Below, in pieces: positions 8,723-18,532 of a stretch of 43,936 nucleotides of DNA (positions within the stretch are counted from its first letter, which is position 1; each line of letters begins with the position of its first letter). The stretch is from NCBI GenBank assembly GCA_006844585.1, contig SPJM01000196.1:1-43936 (forward strand), in the 5' to 3' direction. Position numbers and translations under genes: made by a program. The notes below the pieces were generated by a model, which was given only the letters and a program-made list of their open reading frames with translations, was not told where the DNA came from and ran no database searches. The DNA comes from Methylococcaceae bacterium. GTDB lineage: Bacteria; Pseudomonadota; Gammaproteobacteria; Methylococcales; Methylomonadaceae.

Positions 8723-10999
8723 GTGAAAAAGACACTTTTTTTTCGACTTTTAATTGCATTACTGCTGATGTCGCCTCAGTTGAAGGCAGAAAGCGGATTT
8801 GTGGTTAAAGATATTCAAGTGCGGGGATTACAGAGAATTTCAGCCGGAACGGTCTACAATTATTTGCCGATTAATGTGGGTGACAAGTTCACAAGCAGGA
8901 GCGCAAAAACAGCAATTAATGAATTGTTTAAAACCGGGTTTTTCAAGGATATTTCTTTGCAGAAATCCGGTAATGTTTTGGTCGTTAATGTGGTGGAAAG
9001 GCCGACGATCGCCAAAATAATTTTTGAAGGCAATCAAGATTTATCCACTGAAGATTTGCAGAAAGCGTTAAATTCTATAGGTTTGTCGGAAGGCAAAGTG
9101 TTTAACCGGCAAATTCTGGAAAAGGTTGAGCAAGAACTCAGAAGACAGTATTTCAGTCACGGTAAATACGGGCTGAAAATCAACACTGAGGTGACTCGCT
9201 TAACCCGTAACCGGGTCGGCATTCGCATTAATATTTCCGAAGGTCGGGTCGCTAAAATCAAACAAATTAATATTGTCGGCAATTCTGTTTTTGATGGCGA
9301 AGACTTAATCGATGAATTCAATTTGAGTACTTCAAATTGGTTGTCTTTTTATACTAAAGATGATCAATATTCAAAGCAAAAATTGTCTGCGGATTTGGAA
9401 ACTTTACGTTCTCATTATTTAGATCGCGGCTATATTAATTTTGATATTGAATCGACCCAGGTTTCGATTACCCCGGATAAAAAAGAGATATATATCACTA
9501 TTAACGTGAAAGAAGGTGATTTATTTACCTTAAGCAAGGTGAAATTGTCCGGTAATTTAGTCGTTGAACCTGATGAATTGATTAAGCTGGTGCAGGTAGG
9601 GCCGGGGGAAGTTTTTTCCCGTCGCAACGCCACTCAAACTTCAAAGTTTATTTCAGATCGTTTGGGGGATGAAGGTTATGTGTTCGCCAATGTCAATATG
9701 GTGCCGGATATTGATAATGATAATAAAACGGTGGAAATGACCTTCTTTGTTGATCCCGGAAAACGCGTTTATGCGCGACGCATCAATATGGAGGGCAATA
9801 CCAAAACCCGAGATGAAGTGTTGCGGCGCGAATTACGTCAAATGGAATCGAGTTGGGCGTCTACCCGTAAAATCGAGCGCTCTAAAGTCCGCCTGGAGAG
9901 ACTGGGCTATTTTGAAGAAGTGAATGTCGAAACCCCGGCGGTGGTCGGCAGCGCTGATCAAATCGATGTTAAATATACGGTTACCGAAAAAGCCTCAGGA
10001 AATTTGATGGCCGGTATCGGCTTTTCACAAACTCAAGGTTTGGTGTTTAACGCCAATGTTTCTCAAGATAATGTTTTCGGTTCCGGTAAGCGCTTAAATG
10101 TTGCTTTCAATAACAGTGATGTGACCACTCAATACAGCTTTGGTTATTTAGATCCTTATTTTACTCTGGATGGGGTTAGTTTGGGGTTTGATTTGGGATA
10201 TTTGGCTAGAGATGCGGAGGAAGCGAATATTTCCAACTATTCAACTGACGTGATGCGAGCGGGGCTAAATTTCGGCGTACCGTTAAATGAGCATGACCGC
10301 TTGCGATTCAATTTAAATTTGAAGCACACTAAATTATCGACTTCATCATTTTCCTCAGATGAAGTGAATCAATTTGTGCTTGATCAAGGCGATAAATATC
10401 TTACTTTCTCATTTGCAGTCGGTTGGACGCATGACACTTTAAACCGTGCGATTTTCCCAACCCGCGGCGGACAACAACGGTTGTCTGCGATGGCTACGGT
10501 TCCCGGCAGTGATTTAGAATTTTACAAAGTCAGTTATAAGCATCAACAATTTTTTCCATTAGCTAAAGATTTTACTTTTAGGTTATTAGGTGAGGTGGCT
10601 TACGGCGATGGATATGGCGATACCGACGATTTACCGTTTTTCGAACATTATTACGCAGGCGGGGTTAAGTCGGTTAGAGGTTTTGACGATAATACATTAG
10701 GGCCTAGAGATTCCAGAAATCGACCGTTTGGCGGTTCCAGTAAAATAATTGGTAAAGCGGAATTGTTTTTTCCAGTGCCGTTTGTCGATGCCGCTAAATC
10801 GATCCGATTGGGAGCATTCTTTGATGCCGGGACGGTAAACGATGGGTTTGAAGTCAGTAATATGCGTTATTCAGTCGGTTTATCCGGCGAGTGGTTATCA
10901 CCTTTTGGGGCGTTGGCGGTGAGTTTTGCGGTGCCGTTAAATGCAGGCGAAAATGATGAGGAGCAAAGTTTCCAATTTTCGTTTGGTTCCGGGTTTTAG
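8723..10999 (+). CDS. bamA: Outer membrane protein assembly factor BamA
   Basis: This 758-residue central subunit of the BAM complex folds beta-barrel proteins into the outer membrane. A signal peptide ends near the LKAES cleavage region (about residue 23). Five POTRA domains occupy roughly 25-420, followed by a 16-strand barrel. The barrel carries the conserved VRGF motif of loop 6 (SVRGFDDNTLGPRD) and ends in a terminal phenylalanine (GSGF), the outer-membrane sorting signal. The start is GTG 8723, which gives the MKKTLFF signal sequence. rseP, a common upstream neighbour, is absent; epmA and a repeat element lie there instead. skp follows. Confidence 0.96.
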   Translation: MKKTLFFRLLIALLLMSPQLKAESGFVVKDIQVRGLQRISAGTVYNYLPINVGDKFTSRSAKTAINELFKTGFFKDISLQKSGNVLVVNVVERPTIAKIIFEGNQDLSTEDLQKALNSIGLSEGKVFNRQILEKVEQELRRQYFSHGKYGLKINTEVTRLTRNRVGIRINISEGRVAKIKQINIVGNSVFDGEDLIDEFNLSTSNWLSFYTKDDQYSKQKLSADLETLRSHYLDRGYINFDIESTQVSITPDKKEIYITINVKEGDLFTLSKVKLSGNLVVEPDELIKLVQVGPGEVFSRRNATQTSKFISDRLGDEGYVFANVNMVPDIDNDNKTVEMTFFVDPGKRVYARRINMEGNTKTRDEVLRRELRQMESSWASTRKIERSKVRLERLGYFEEVNVETPAVVGSADQIDVKYTVTEKASGNLMAGIGFSQTQGLVFNANVSQDNVFGSGKRLNVAFNNSDVTTQYSFGYLDPYFTLDGVSLGFDLGYLARDAEEANISNYSTDVMRAGLNFGVPLNEHDRLRFNLNLKHTKLSTSSFSSDEVNQFVLDQGDKYLTFSFAVGWTHDTLNRAIFPTRGGQQRLSAMATVPGSDLEFYKVSYKHQQFFPLAKDFTFRLLGEVAYGDGYGDTDDLPFFEHYYAGGVKSVRGFDDNTLGPRDSRNRPFGGSSKIIGKAELFFPVPFVDAAKSIRLGAFFDAGTVNDGFEVSNMRYSVGLSGEWLSPFGALAVSFAVPLNAGENDEEQSFQFSFGSGF

Positions 11000-11043
11000 T
11001 CTCTTACAATTGCTATTCAGTTTAGTTTAAGGACAATTTAGCC

Positions 11044-11049
11044 TATAAT
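11044..11049 (+). promoter_or_regulatory. Candidate -10 box upstream of skp
   Basis: TATAAT lies 51 bases before the skp start in the 100-base bamA-skp gap. A weak TTTAGT at 11021-11026 is at 17-base spacing. This is suggestive of a secondary promoter within the cluster. Confidence 0.3.
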
Positions 11050-11099
11050 TAATCAATTGGGTTTATACCTGTTTATTTAAATAACCGGAGATGGTTTAA

Positions 11100-11603
11100 G
11101 TGATGAAAAATAAAATTCTTTTGTTTTTGGCGTTGATGTTTTCAATGAATGTCAGTTATGCTGAATTAAAAATCGGTTTTGTAAATGTGGCCAAAGTTTT
11201 GGAGAAAGCGCCGCAAGCGAGCAAAGCGAAAAAAAGATTGGAACAAGAGTTTTCACCACGCGACAAACAACTGGTTGCGCAACAAAAAGAAATTAAAACT
11301 CTGGAAGAAAAGTTGGCGCGCGACGCCTCGGTGATGAGCGAATCTGAAAGACGCAAGTTGGAAAGAGATATCATGAGTAAACGAAGAGACGCCAAGCGTT
11401 CGCAGCAAGAGTTTAGTGAAGATTTCAATATGCGCAGAAACGAAGAATTAGGCAAATTACAGCGTCGCATTATAGAAGCAATCAGAGCTTTAGCTAAAGA
11501 AGAGAGATACGATTTATTGCATACTGATGGTGTAATCTACGCCAGTGATAAAGTTGATGTAACGGAATTGGTACAGAAAAAATTGGCCAATTTGTCTGAA
11601 TAA
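11100..11603 (+). CDS. skp: Periplasmic chaperone Skp (OmpH family)
   Basis: This protein of about 167 residues guards unfolded outer-membrane proteins in the periplasm on their way to BamA. A signal peptide ends at SYA (about residue 21), followed by LKIGFVNVAKVL, typical of the family. A long charged coiled-coil arm (about 45-130) is rich in Lys, Arg, Glu and Gln. GTG 11100 and ATG 11103 are adjacent possible starts; either works with the GGAG at 11086. Its position after bamA is conserved. lpxD, normally next, is not there; fabZ is. Confidence 0.93.
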   Translation: MMKNKILLFLALMFSMNVSYAELKIGFVNVAKVLEKAPQASKAKKRLEQEFSPRDKQLVAQQKEIKTLEEKLARDASVMSESERRKLERDIMSKRRDAKRSQQEFSEDFNMRRNEELGKLQRRIIEAIRALAKEERYDLLHTDGVIYASDKVDVTELVQKKLANLSE

Positions 11604-11626
11604 TTTAATCATTGAAATTTACGATA

Positions 11627-12067
11627 ATGACTATTCAATTGGATATCCTGCAAATTCAAAAATTATTACCGCATCGTTACCCTTTTTTATTGATCGATAA
11701 GGTAATTGAGTGTGAGCCAAATGAAAGGTTGTTGGGCCTTAAAAATGTCACTTTCAATGAACCTTTTTTCCAAGGGCATTTTCCGGATGCGCCCGTGTTT
11801 CCAGGCGTTTTGATTACTGAAGCGCTGGCCCAAGCGACCGCGTTACTCACATCGCAAAGCGCGGAAGGGTTAGCTGAGGATACCATTTATTATTTGGCAG
11901 GCATTGATAAAGCGCGTTTTAAAAGACAAGTCGGTCCCGGCGACCAGCTAATGTTGGAAGCGCGTTTTGTCAAAAATCGTCGCAATTTATGGACATTCGA
12001 TTGTACGGCGGAGGTTGACGGCAAAGTCGCCGCCAGCGCCGAAATTATGTGTGCAGTTTCTACTTAA
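11627..12067 (+). CDS. fabZ: 3-hydroxyacyl-ACP dehydratase FabZ
   Basis: This 146-residue hot-dog-fold enzyme dehydrates beta-hydroxyacyl-ACP in fatty acid elongation. [12 protein letters not shown] near the N-terminus and the catalytic stretch [13 protein letters not shown] with the downstream glutamate in LITEALAQA are intact. I start it at ATG 11627, giving [10 protein letters not shown], rather than an in-frame TTG at 11612. Length is typical. It lies between skp and lpxA. Its usual partner lpxD, which would compete for the same hydroxyacyl-ACP pool, is missing from this cluster. Confidence 0.95.
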   Translation: MTIQLDILQIQKLLPHRYPFLLIDKVIECEPNERLLGLKNVTFNEPFFQGHFPDAPVFPGVLITEALAQATALLTSQSAEGLAEDTIYYLAGIDKARFKRQVGPGDQLMLEARFVKNRRNLWTFDCTAEVDGKVAASAEIMCAVST

Positions 12068-12076
12068 GTCAAAACA

Positions 12077-12847
12077 GTGATTGATAAAAAAGCAGTTGTC
12101 GATATCAGCGCCGAGATTGCTGATGATGTAAAAATCGGGCCTTTTTCGGTGATTGGCGCCGATGTGCAGATTGATTCCGGTACGGTCATCGGACCTCATG
12201 TCGTGATAAACGGCCCTACCGTGATCGGTCGGGATAATCATATTTATCAATTTTCTTCAATCGGTGAAGACCCGCAAGACAAAAAGTATGCTGATGAAGT
12301 TACTCGTCTGGAAATTGGCGATAGAAACGTCATCCGCGAATTTGTAACCATGCATAGGGGAACATTGCAGGATCATGGCTTGACATTGATCGGCAGCGAT
12401 AATCTGTTTATGGCTTATACTCACGTCGCACATGATTGCAACGTCGGCGACAATGTCATTATGGCCAACGGCGCATCAATCGCCGGCCATGTGCATTTGG
12501 CCGATAATGCTATTTTAGGCGGATTTACCTTAGTTCATCAATTTACCCAAATCGGCGAATTCAGTTTTTCCGCAATGGGCAGTGCAATTACGCAAGATAT
12601 ACCGCCCTATGTCATGGTCGGCGGTCGCCCGACTCGACCGCATGGGATTAATTCCGTGGGTATGGAGCGCCACGGTATTTCAGCAATAGATATACGTTTA
12701 ATTCGTAAAGCTTATAAAATCCTGTATAAAAATAATTTACGGATCGAGGACGCCATTGAGGAAATTGAAGACTTGGCGGGCGAAAGCACCGAAATTTCCA
12801 ATATGGTCAGTTTTTTACGTAATGTTACGCGAGGCATATTGCGATAG
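12077..12847 (+). CDS. lpxA: UDP-N-acetylglucosamine O-acyltransferase LpxA
   Basis: This 256-residue cytosolic trimer starts lipid A synthesis by moving a hydroxyacyl chain from ACP to UDP-GlcNAc. The N-terminal two-thirds is a left-handed beta-helix of hexapeptide repeats (for example [18 protein letters not shown]). The catalytic histidine lies in [14 protein letters not shown] helical C-terminal domain follows. The start is GTG 12077, nine bases after fabZ. lpxB, which usually follows, is replaced here by rnhB. Confidence 0.95.
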   Translation: MIDKKAVVDISAEIADDVKIGPFSVIGADVQIDSGTVIGPHVVINGPTVIGRDNHIYQFSSIGEDPQDKKYADEVTRLEIGDRNVIREFVTMHRGTLQDHGLTLIGSDNLFMAYTHVAHDCNVGDNVIMANGASIAGHVHLADNAILGGFTLVHQFTQIGEFSFSAMGSAITQDIPPYVMVGGRPTRPHGINSVGMERHGISAIDIRLIRKAYKILYKNNLRIEDAIEEIEDLAGESTEISNMVSFLRNVTRGILR

Positions 12848-12852
12848 ATGAT

Positions 12853-13413
12853 TTGACGATTGCCGGGATTGACGAGGTCGGCAGGGGTTGTTTAATCGGT
12901 CCGGTTGTTGCCGCAGCCGTTGTTTTGGATGCGCAACACCCGATAATCGGGTTGATGGATTCTAAAAAATTGTCCGAAAAAAAACGACGGACGCTGGCTG
13001 AGCAAATTAAGAGCGATGCCATTGCCTGGTCAATTGGACGTGCGGAAGCCAGTGAAATTGACCGGATCAATATACTACAGGCTTCCTTGTTGGCAATGAA
13101 GCGCGCCTATTTACAGCTATCGGTGAAGGCTGACCAAGTATTGGTTGATGGCAAACACTTTCCTGATATTGATTGTCGTGGCGAATGCGTTATTCAAGGC
13201 GATCAAAAAATCATTGAAATTTCTGCGGCTTCTATCTTGGCGAAAGTCGCCCGGGATGATGAAATGGAAACACTGGATCGATTTTATCCCGGATATGAAT
13301 TACTTCGTCATAAAGGTTATCCCACCCGTTTGCATTTACAAAAGCTGGATGAATTAGGCGTGAGCGAGCAACATCGAAAGTCTTTTTCGCCAGTCAAAAA
13401 ACGCCTTAGCTGA
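12853..13413 (+). CDS. rnhB: Ribonuclease HII
   Basis: This 186-residue enzyme cleaves RNA in RNA-DNA hybrids and single ribonucleotides in DNA. The first acidic motif AGIDEVGRG, the aspartate in VLVDG and the later AKVARDDEM region supply the metal ligands, so it looks active. The start is a TTG at 12853, five bases after the lpxA stop; an ATG at 12848 is followed at once by a stop in its frame. dnaE is next, as in the E. coli lpxB-rnhB-dnaE order, though lpxB is absent here. Confidence 0.95.
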   Translation: MTIAGIDEVGRGCLIGPVVAAAVVLDAQHPIIGLMDSKKLSEKKRRTLAEQIKSDAIAWSIGRAEASEIDRINILQASLLAMKRAYLQLSVKADQVLVDGKHFPDIDCRGECVIQGDQKIIEISAASILAKVARDDEMETLDRFYPGYELLRHKGYPTRLHLQKLDELGVSEQHRKSFSPVKKRLS

Positions 13414-13488
13414 AAGTTTCCCTCTTTATTATTTTTTCTGCTAGAGTAATCTAATATTTTAGCGGTCAGGTTTCGTCTTATTCTCTTT

Positions 13489-16400
13489 ATGAATCCGTCT
13501 TTCGTACATTTACGCATCCATTCCGAATTTTCATTGGTTGATGGGGTTGTTCGTTTAAAACCTTTGGTTAATAAGCTGGTGGATTTTAATATGCCTGCCG
13601 CCGCATTAACGGAACAATCCAATTTATTTTCTTTAGTTAAGTTTTATCGCGCGACCCAGGCCAACGGCATCAAGGGCATTGTCGGTTCAGATGTGTATAT
13701 CTATAACCCGGAAGCCGAGGATAAACCGGATCGATTGACTTTGTTGGCGATCAACAAAACCGGTTATATTGTTTTAACAGAACTGATTTCCAAAGCGTTC
13801 CAAGAAGGACAGCATCTGGGCGTTCCGATGTTGAAGAAACAGTGGATAGAGCAAAATCATCAAGGACTATTAGCTTTGTCCGGGGCTATGGATGGCGACA
13901 TTGGTAAAGCATTATTAGCGGACAAGCTTGAATTGGCTGAAAGTCAGGCTAGATTTTGGATGGACTTGTTTCCCGATAGCTTTTATTTGGAATTACAAAG
14001 GATTGGTAAAAAAGATGAAGAGCTTTATATCCAAAAAGCGGTTGATTTAGCCTATAAACTGGATCTGCCGGTGGTGGCGACGAATGATGTGCGATTTTTA
14101 TCCCCCACTGATTTTGATTCGCATGAGGTGAGGGTTTGTATCCACCAAGGCGTGGTTTTGGATGATGATCGGCGTCCGAAAGATTATACGGCGCAACAGT
14201 ATTTGCGCAGCCCTGAAGAAATGCAGGCATTGTTTTCCGATATTCCGGAAGCGTTGCTGAATACAGTGGAAATAGCCAAGCGTTGTAATGTAGAGCTGCG
14301 ATTGGGAAAAAATTTCCTACCCGATTTTCCCGTCCCCGAAGGGATGACGTTAGATGAGTTTTTCATCGAAGCCTCGAAAAAGGGGTTGGAAGAGCGCTTG
14401 CAACAATACCCGCCGTTCGGGTGCGGTACAGAGGCGGAAAATCGAAAAATTTACCAAGATCGCTTAAATATAGAGTTAAAAGTCATTACTAATATGGGTT
14501 TCCCCGGTTATTTTATGATCGTGGCCGATTTCATCCAGTGGGCTAAAAACAACGATATTCCCGTCGGTCCCGGGCGTGGATCGGGAGCGGGATCGCTGGT
14601 TGCTTATGCGTTGAAAATCACCGATTTAGACCCGATTGAATTTGATTTGTTATTTGAGCGTTTCCTAAACCCGGAACGGGTGTCCATGCCTGACTTTGAT
14701 ATTGACTTTTGCATGGACAGGCGCGACGAGGTGATTGATTATGTGGCCAGGTACTATGGTCGGGATCATGTCTCGCAGATTATTACTTATGGCTCAATGG
14801 CGGCAAAAGCGGTAGTGCGCGATGTCGGTAGAGTGTTATCGCTTTCCTACGGTTTTGTTGATCGTTTGGCTAAGTTGATTCCATTTGAAATCGGTATGAC
14901 CTTAGATAAGGCGCTTAAAGAAAGCGCTGAATTAAAAGAGCTTTATGATCAGGAAGAAGATGTTAAGACGCTGATTGATATGGCTTTGTCGTTGGAAGGG
15001 ATTTCCCGTAATGCCGGTAAGCACGCCGGGGGCGTGGTGATCTCGCCCAGTAAGTTAACCGATTTTACTCCGCTGTATTGCGAGGAGGGCGGCGGTAATT
15101 TGGTTACCCAGTTCGACAAAGATGATGTCGAGGCAGTTGGTTTGGTGAAGTTCGACTTTTTAGGTTTGAGAACGCTGACCATCATTGATTGGGCTTTGCA
15201 AACCATCAATCGAAAAAGGCAACAGCAGGGTGAAGCCCCGATAGATATTAGCCAAATTCCGCGGGATGACCCTAAATCCTATGAGCTGTTTAAACAGTGC
15301 CAAACGACGGCTGTTTTCCAGTTGGAATCTCGGGGCATGAAGGATCTCATTAAAAAACTAGTGCCGGATTGTTTTGATGATATTATCGCTTTAGTGGCGC
15401 TGTTTCGGCCCGGCCCATTGGAATCAGGCATGGTTGATGACTACATTAATGTTAAGCACGGGGCGAAAGCCGAGTATGCGCATCCGATACTGGAGCCGAT
15501 TCTTAACCCGACTAACGGGGTTATCTTATATCAGGAACAGGTGATGCAAATCGCCCGTGAAATGGGCGGTTATACATTAGGCGGCGCGGATATGCTGCGC
15601 CGGGCGATGGGTAAGAAAAAGCCGGAGGAGATGGCTAAGCAAAGAGCCATTTTTGTGGAAGGGGCCATTAACAATAATATTGATGAGTCTATAGCGACCC
15701 ATATTTTCAACTTAATGGAAAAGTTCGCCGGATATGGTTTTAATAAATCACACTCGGCAGCCTATGCTTTAGTTGCATATCAAACCGCCTGGTTAAAAGC
15801 GCATTTTCCGTCGGAATTTATGGCGGCGGTGATGTCGTCGGATATGGATAACACCGACAAAGTGGTGATCCTGATTAATGAATGCCAGGAAATGAAATTG
15901 ACCGTGTGCCCACCGGATATTAATTTGTCTTATTATCGGTTTACCGTGAACGATAAAAATGAAATTGTTTACGGCATCGGCGCCATCAAAGGCGTGGGCG
16001 AAGGCGCGATTCAGGATCTGGTTAACGAGCGGGAGAAAAACGGTCAGTTTACCGGGCTGTACGACTTTTGCAAACGGGTGGATTTACGAAAAGTCAATCG
16101 CCGGGTTTTAGAAGCGCTGATTCAGGCCGGGGCGTTTGATAGCATTAATGCCAATCGCGCAGCGCATTTTGCCGAGTTGGATACAGCGCTGAAGGTAGCG
16201 GAACAACACGGCAAAATGGCTGAGAGCGGTCAAAATGATTTGTTTGGTTTAAGCGTTGCAGTGGAAACGGAGCAAACATCAAGTGATGACCAAGAAGTCT
16301 ATGTGACTGCTGTACAGCCGTGGACTGAAAAACAACGCTTGGAAGCGGAAAAGCAAACGCTCGGCTTGTATCTTACCGGTCACCCGATTGCTGAATATCA

Positions 16401-16989
16401 AACTGAATTGAAAAATATGACCCATGGCAGTTTGGCCGATATCCGCGCCGATGTTGAGCGTTCCAAAGGCAAAATGGGGGCGCGCGTTGCCGGATTAGTC
16501 GTTGAATTAAGAACCCGGCAAACCAAAAAGGGAACGATGATGGGCTTTGCAACTCTGGATGACAGTACTGATCGTTTGGAAGTAGCGGCATTCAGTAAAA
16601 CTTATGATCAATACAAAGAGGCTTTAAAAAAGGATGCTATTTTGATTGTCGAGGGTGAAGTGGATATGGATGATTTTACCGGTATGCCGAGAGTGACGGC
16701 GGAAAAGATATACACAATTGAACAAGGTCGTGAATTATATGCTCGACATATTCTATTGCATTGGAATTCGGCAACGAAAACGGAAAAGCAAAATTTAATT
16801 CAGAGCTTGGAGCAAACCTTAGCGCCCAGTTTAGGCGGTAATTGTCCGGTGGTGATAGACTATTTTTCTGAAACGGCGAAAGCAACCATTAAATTAGGCG
16901 ATAGTTGGCGAACCTATCCGACTGATGAGTTATTGCATAATCTGCGTAGTTTGTTCAAAGAGCAGGCTGTGGAAATGAAATATCATTAA
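13489..16989 (+). CDS. dnaE: DNA polymerase III alpha subunit
   Basis: This 1166-residue catalytic subunit of the replicative polymerase is close to the E. coli length of 1160. A PHP domain opens the protein (HLRIHSEFSLVDG). The palm carries PDFDIDFCMDRRD with catalytic aspartates at about 402 and 404, and the conserved GPGRGSGAGSLVAYAL lies upstream. A helix-hairpin-helix region and an OB fold (AARVAGLV-type strand near 1010) follow. ATG 13489 gives the expected N-terminus. accA, the usual downstream neighbour in enterics, is absent; a chemoreceptor gene follows after 69 bases, which hold an 8-bp hairpin (TTGAATT/AATTCAA). Confidence 0.97.
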   Translation: MNPSFVHLRIHSEFSLVDGVVRLKPLVNKLVDFNMPAAALTEQSNLFSLVKFYRATQANGIKGIVGSDVYIYNPEAEDKPDRLTLLAINKTGYIVLTELISKAFQEGQHLGVPMLKKQWIEQNHQGLLALSGAMDGDIGKALLADKLELAESQARFWMDLFPDSFYLELQRIGKKDEELYIQKAVDLAYKLDLPVVATNDVRFLSPTDFDSHEVRVCIHQGVVLDDDRRPKDYTAQQYLRSPEEMQALFSDIPEALLNTVEIAKRCNVELRLGKNFLPDFPVPEGMTLDEFFIEASKKGLEERLQQYPPFGCGTEAENRKIYQDRLNIELKVITNMGFPGYFMIVADFIQWAKNNDIPVGPGRGSGAGSLVAYALKITDLDPIEFDLLFERFLNPERVSMPDFDIDFCMDRRDEVIDYVARYYGRDHVSQIITYGSMAAKAVVRDVGRVLSLSYGFVDRLAKLIPFEIGMTLDKALKESAELKELYDQEEDVKTLIDMALSLEGISRNAGKHAGGVVISPSKLTDFTPLYCEEGGGNLVTQFDKDDVEAVGLVKFDFLGLRTLTIIDWALQTINRKRQQQGEAPIDISQIPRDDPKSYELFKQCQTTAVFQLESRGMKDLIKKLVPDCFDDIIALVALFRPGPLESGMVDDYINVKHGAKAEYAHPILEPILNPTNGVILYQEQVMQIAREMGGYTLGGADMLRRAMGKKKPEEMAKQRAIFVEGAINNNIDESIATHIFNLMEKFAGYGFNKSHSAAYALVAYQTAWLKAHFPSEFMAAVMSSDMDNTDKVVILINECQEMKLTVCPPDINLSYYRFTVNDKNEIVYGIGAIKGVGEGAIQDLVNEREKNGQFTGLYDFCKRVDLRKVNRRVLEALIQAGAFDSINANRAAHFAELDTALKVAEQHGKMAESGQNDLFGLSVAVETEQTSSDDQEVYVTAVQPWTEKQRLEAEKQTLGLYLTGHPIAEYQTELKNMTHGSLADIRADVERSKGKMGARVAGLVVELRTRQTKKGTMMGFATLDDSTDRLEVAAFSKTYDQYKEALKKDAILIVEGEVDMDDFTGMPRVTAEKIYTIEQGRELYARHILLHWNSATKTEKQNLIQSLEQTLAPSLGGNCPVVIDYFSETAKATIKLGDSWRTYPTDELLHNLRSLFKEQAVEMKYH

Positions 16990-17058
16990 TACACATGAGG
17001 TATTATTGAATTTGGTCTAGACTCTTAATTCAATAAAAGTACTTCTCTAATGTAAATT

Positions 17059-18186
17059 ATGACTTTTTTTCTTTTTCATAACAAATTAGCCGATAGCTTA
17101 CGAGCCCAATTAAATCAGAAAGAAATCCAAATTCAGCAACTCCAGCAAGAGAATGAACGACTCAGCTCTGAATTGGAACAATCTCATAGGACAAAAGAGA
17201 CATCTGATCAATGTTTAAAGCATACGCTGGATACGATTGAACAGTTGCAAAATTTTGGTCAGTCCCTGGTAAACACCCAAACTAGTTTTCAAACTTTGGC
17301 CAATAAATTACGGGAAGAGAAAAATAATGCGGTTGAAGCGCAAGGGATATCTTTGACAAGTAGTCAGGCTATTGAACGAATAGCGGATAATTTGAACGAA
17401 TTAACCGATACATCCAGTGAAGCCGCTAATCAGGCTGATACCTTGGATCAAAGTTCTCGTGAAATTATTGGCGTTGTGCAAATGATTCGGGAAATTGCAG
17501 ATCAAACTAATTTATTGGCTTTGAATGCTTCAATAGAGGCGGCGCGTGCGGGAGAACAAGGTCGGGGTTTTGCGGTTGTCGCCGATGAAGTACGAACACT
17601 GGCGAAACGCACCGCAGAAGCAACAGACAAAATTTCTAAGCTGGCTAGTTTTATTCAAATTAATAGCGGCGCTACGCGTGAACAAATGTCTACGCTTGCC
17701 AGTCAATCTCAGGTTTATAGTGAAGAAGGACGTAAGGCAACCAATACCATGCGTCATTTAGTGGAGTTTTCGCACAGAATGGAACAAGTCGTGGCGGCGT
17801 CCTCACTTAGAAGTTTTTGTGAGTTGGCGAAAGTGGATCACTTGATTTATAAATTCGAAATTTATAAAGTTTTATTTAATTTATCGCAGAAAACCGAAAG
17901 TGATTTCGCTTTACACACTCAATGTCGTTTAGGGAAATGGTATTATGACGGTGAAGGCAAAAGTTGTTTTTCGCGTCTGCCTGGGTATTCGGATATTGAG
18001 AAACCACACATTACAGTTCATCAATCCGCTATTAAGGCGCTAAACGCTTTTGCTGCTTCAGATTTCGATGCTGTCATAGAGAGTATCGCCAACATGGAGT
18101 CAGCCAGTTTATTGGTTCTGAATAATTTGGAAAAAATGGCCCGAAGCGCAGAGGATGAACCTGACCTTCTATGTCAAGGTCATTAA
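17059..18186 (+). CDS. Soluble methyl-accepting chemotaxis protein with C-terminal CZB domain
   Basis: This 375-residue cytoplasmic receptor has no membrane segment. A coiled-coil N-terminus (about 10-100) leads into the signalling hairpin with the conserved tip [21 protein letters not shown]. The C-terminal quarter is a chemoreceptor zinc-binding (CZB) domain. Its ligands are visible as H261, C289 in [14 protein letters not shown]317 and H321 in PHITVH. CZB domains are known to bind zinc and to respond to hypochlorous acid through the cysteine. The tip is shorter than in many receptors. No che genes accompany it. A MITE-like repeat lies 33 bases downstream. Confidence 0.9.
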   Translation: MTFFLFHNKLADSLRAQLNQKEIQIQQLQQENERLSSELEQSHRTKETSDQCLKHTLDTIEQLQNFGQSLVNTQTSFQTLANKLREEKNNAVEAQGISLTSSQAIERIADNLNELTDTSSEAANQADTLDQSSREIIGVVQMIREIADQTNLLALNASIEAARAGEQGRGFAVVADEVRTLAKRTAEATDKISKLASFIQINSGATREQMSTLASQSQVYSEEGRKATNTMRHLVEFSHRMEQVVAASSLRSFCELAKVDHLIYKFEIYKVLFNLSQKTESDFALHTQCRLGKWYYDGEGKSCFSRLPGYSDIEKPHITVHQSAIKALNAFAASDFDAVIESIANMESASLLVLNNLEKMARSAEDEPDLLCQGH

Positions 18187-18219
18187 TCAAAACCTTATCT
18201 CGTTTAGGACCGGGGCTAT

Positions 18220-18466
18220 GGACTGAGAATTTTATAAAACCCGAAACTAACTTGTACTAAAGCATAAGAATCGCTAAAGCTTTTCTAATCTTTTTGCTCA
18301 GTTTCTGCGTTGTGGAAATAGTTACATAGCTTGCTATGCGCCTATTTCCACGCCTCGGCACACCGCTACGCTGCTCCCTGCATTGCTCTACCTCCTGCAT
18401 CCATGCAGTCGTTGAACCTGAACAAAAATCCTACGCTAGTTTCGGGTTTTATTTCATCCTCAGTCC
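18220..18466. mobile_element. MITE-like palindromic element, copy 2 (247 bp)
   Basis: This copy lies between the two chemoreceptor genes and is almost identical to copy 1, apart from about nine extra bases after CGCCTCGGCA and a TC/CT swap. The terminal GGACTGAG and CTCAGTCC are perfect. It is flanked by TAT at 18217-18219 and TAT at 18467-18469, a likely target duplication different from that of copy 1. The central hairpin is at 18313-18350. It occupies most of the 346-base gap; the rest holds no gene. Confidence 0.87.
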
Positions 18467-18532
18467 TATAATTATAGTTTCGTCCACAAACAATTTATTT
18501 TGGCTATACTCAGGGTTATTAATAAAAAATAA

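Noticed and set aside
16990-17058. Terminator after dnaE
   Set aside because: The TTGAATT/AATTCAA stem has a long loop and is followed by A residues and not by a T run.
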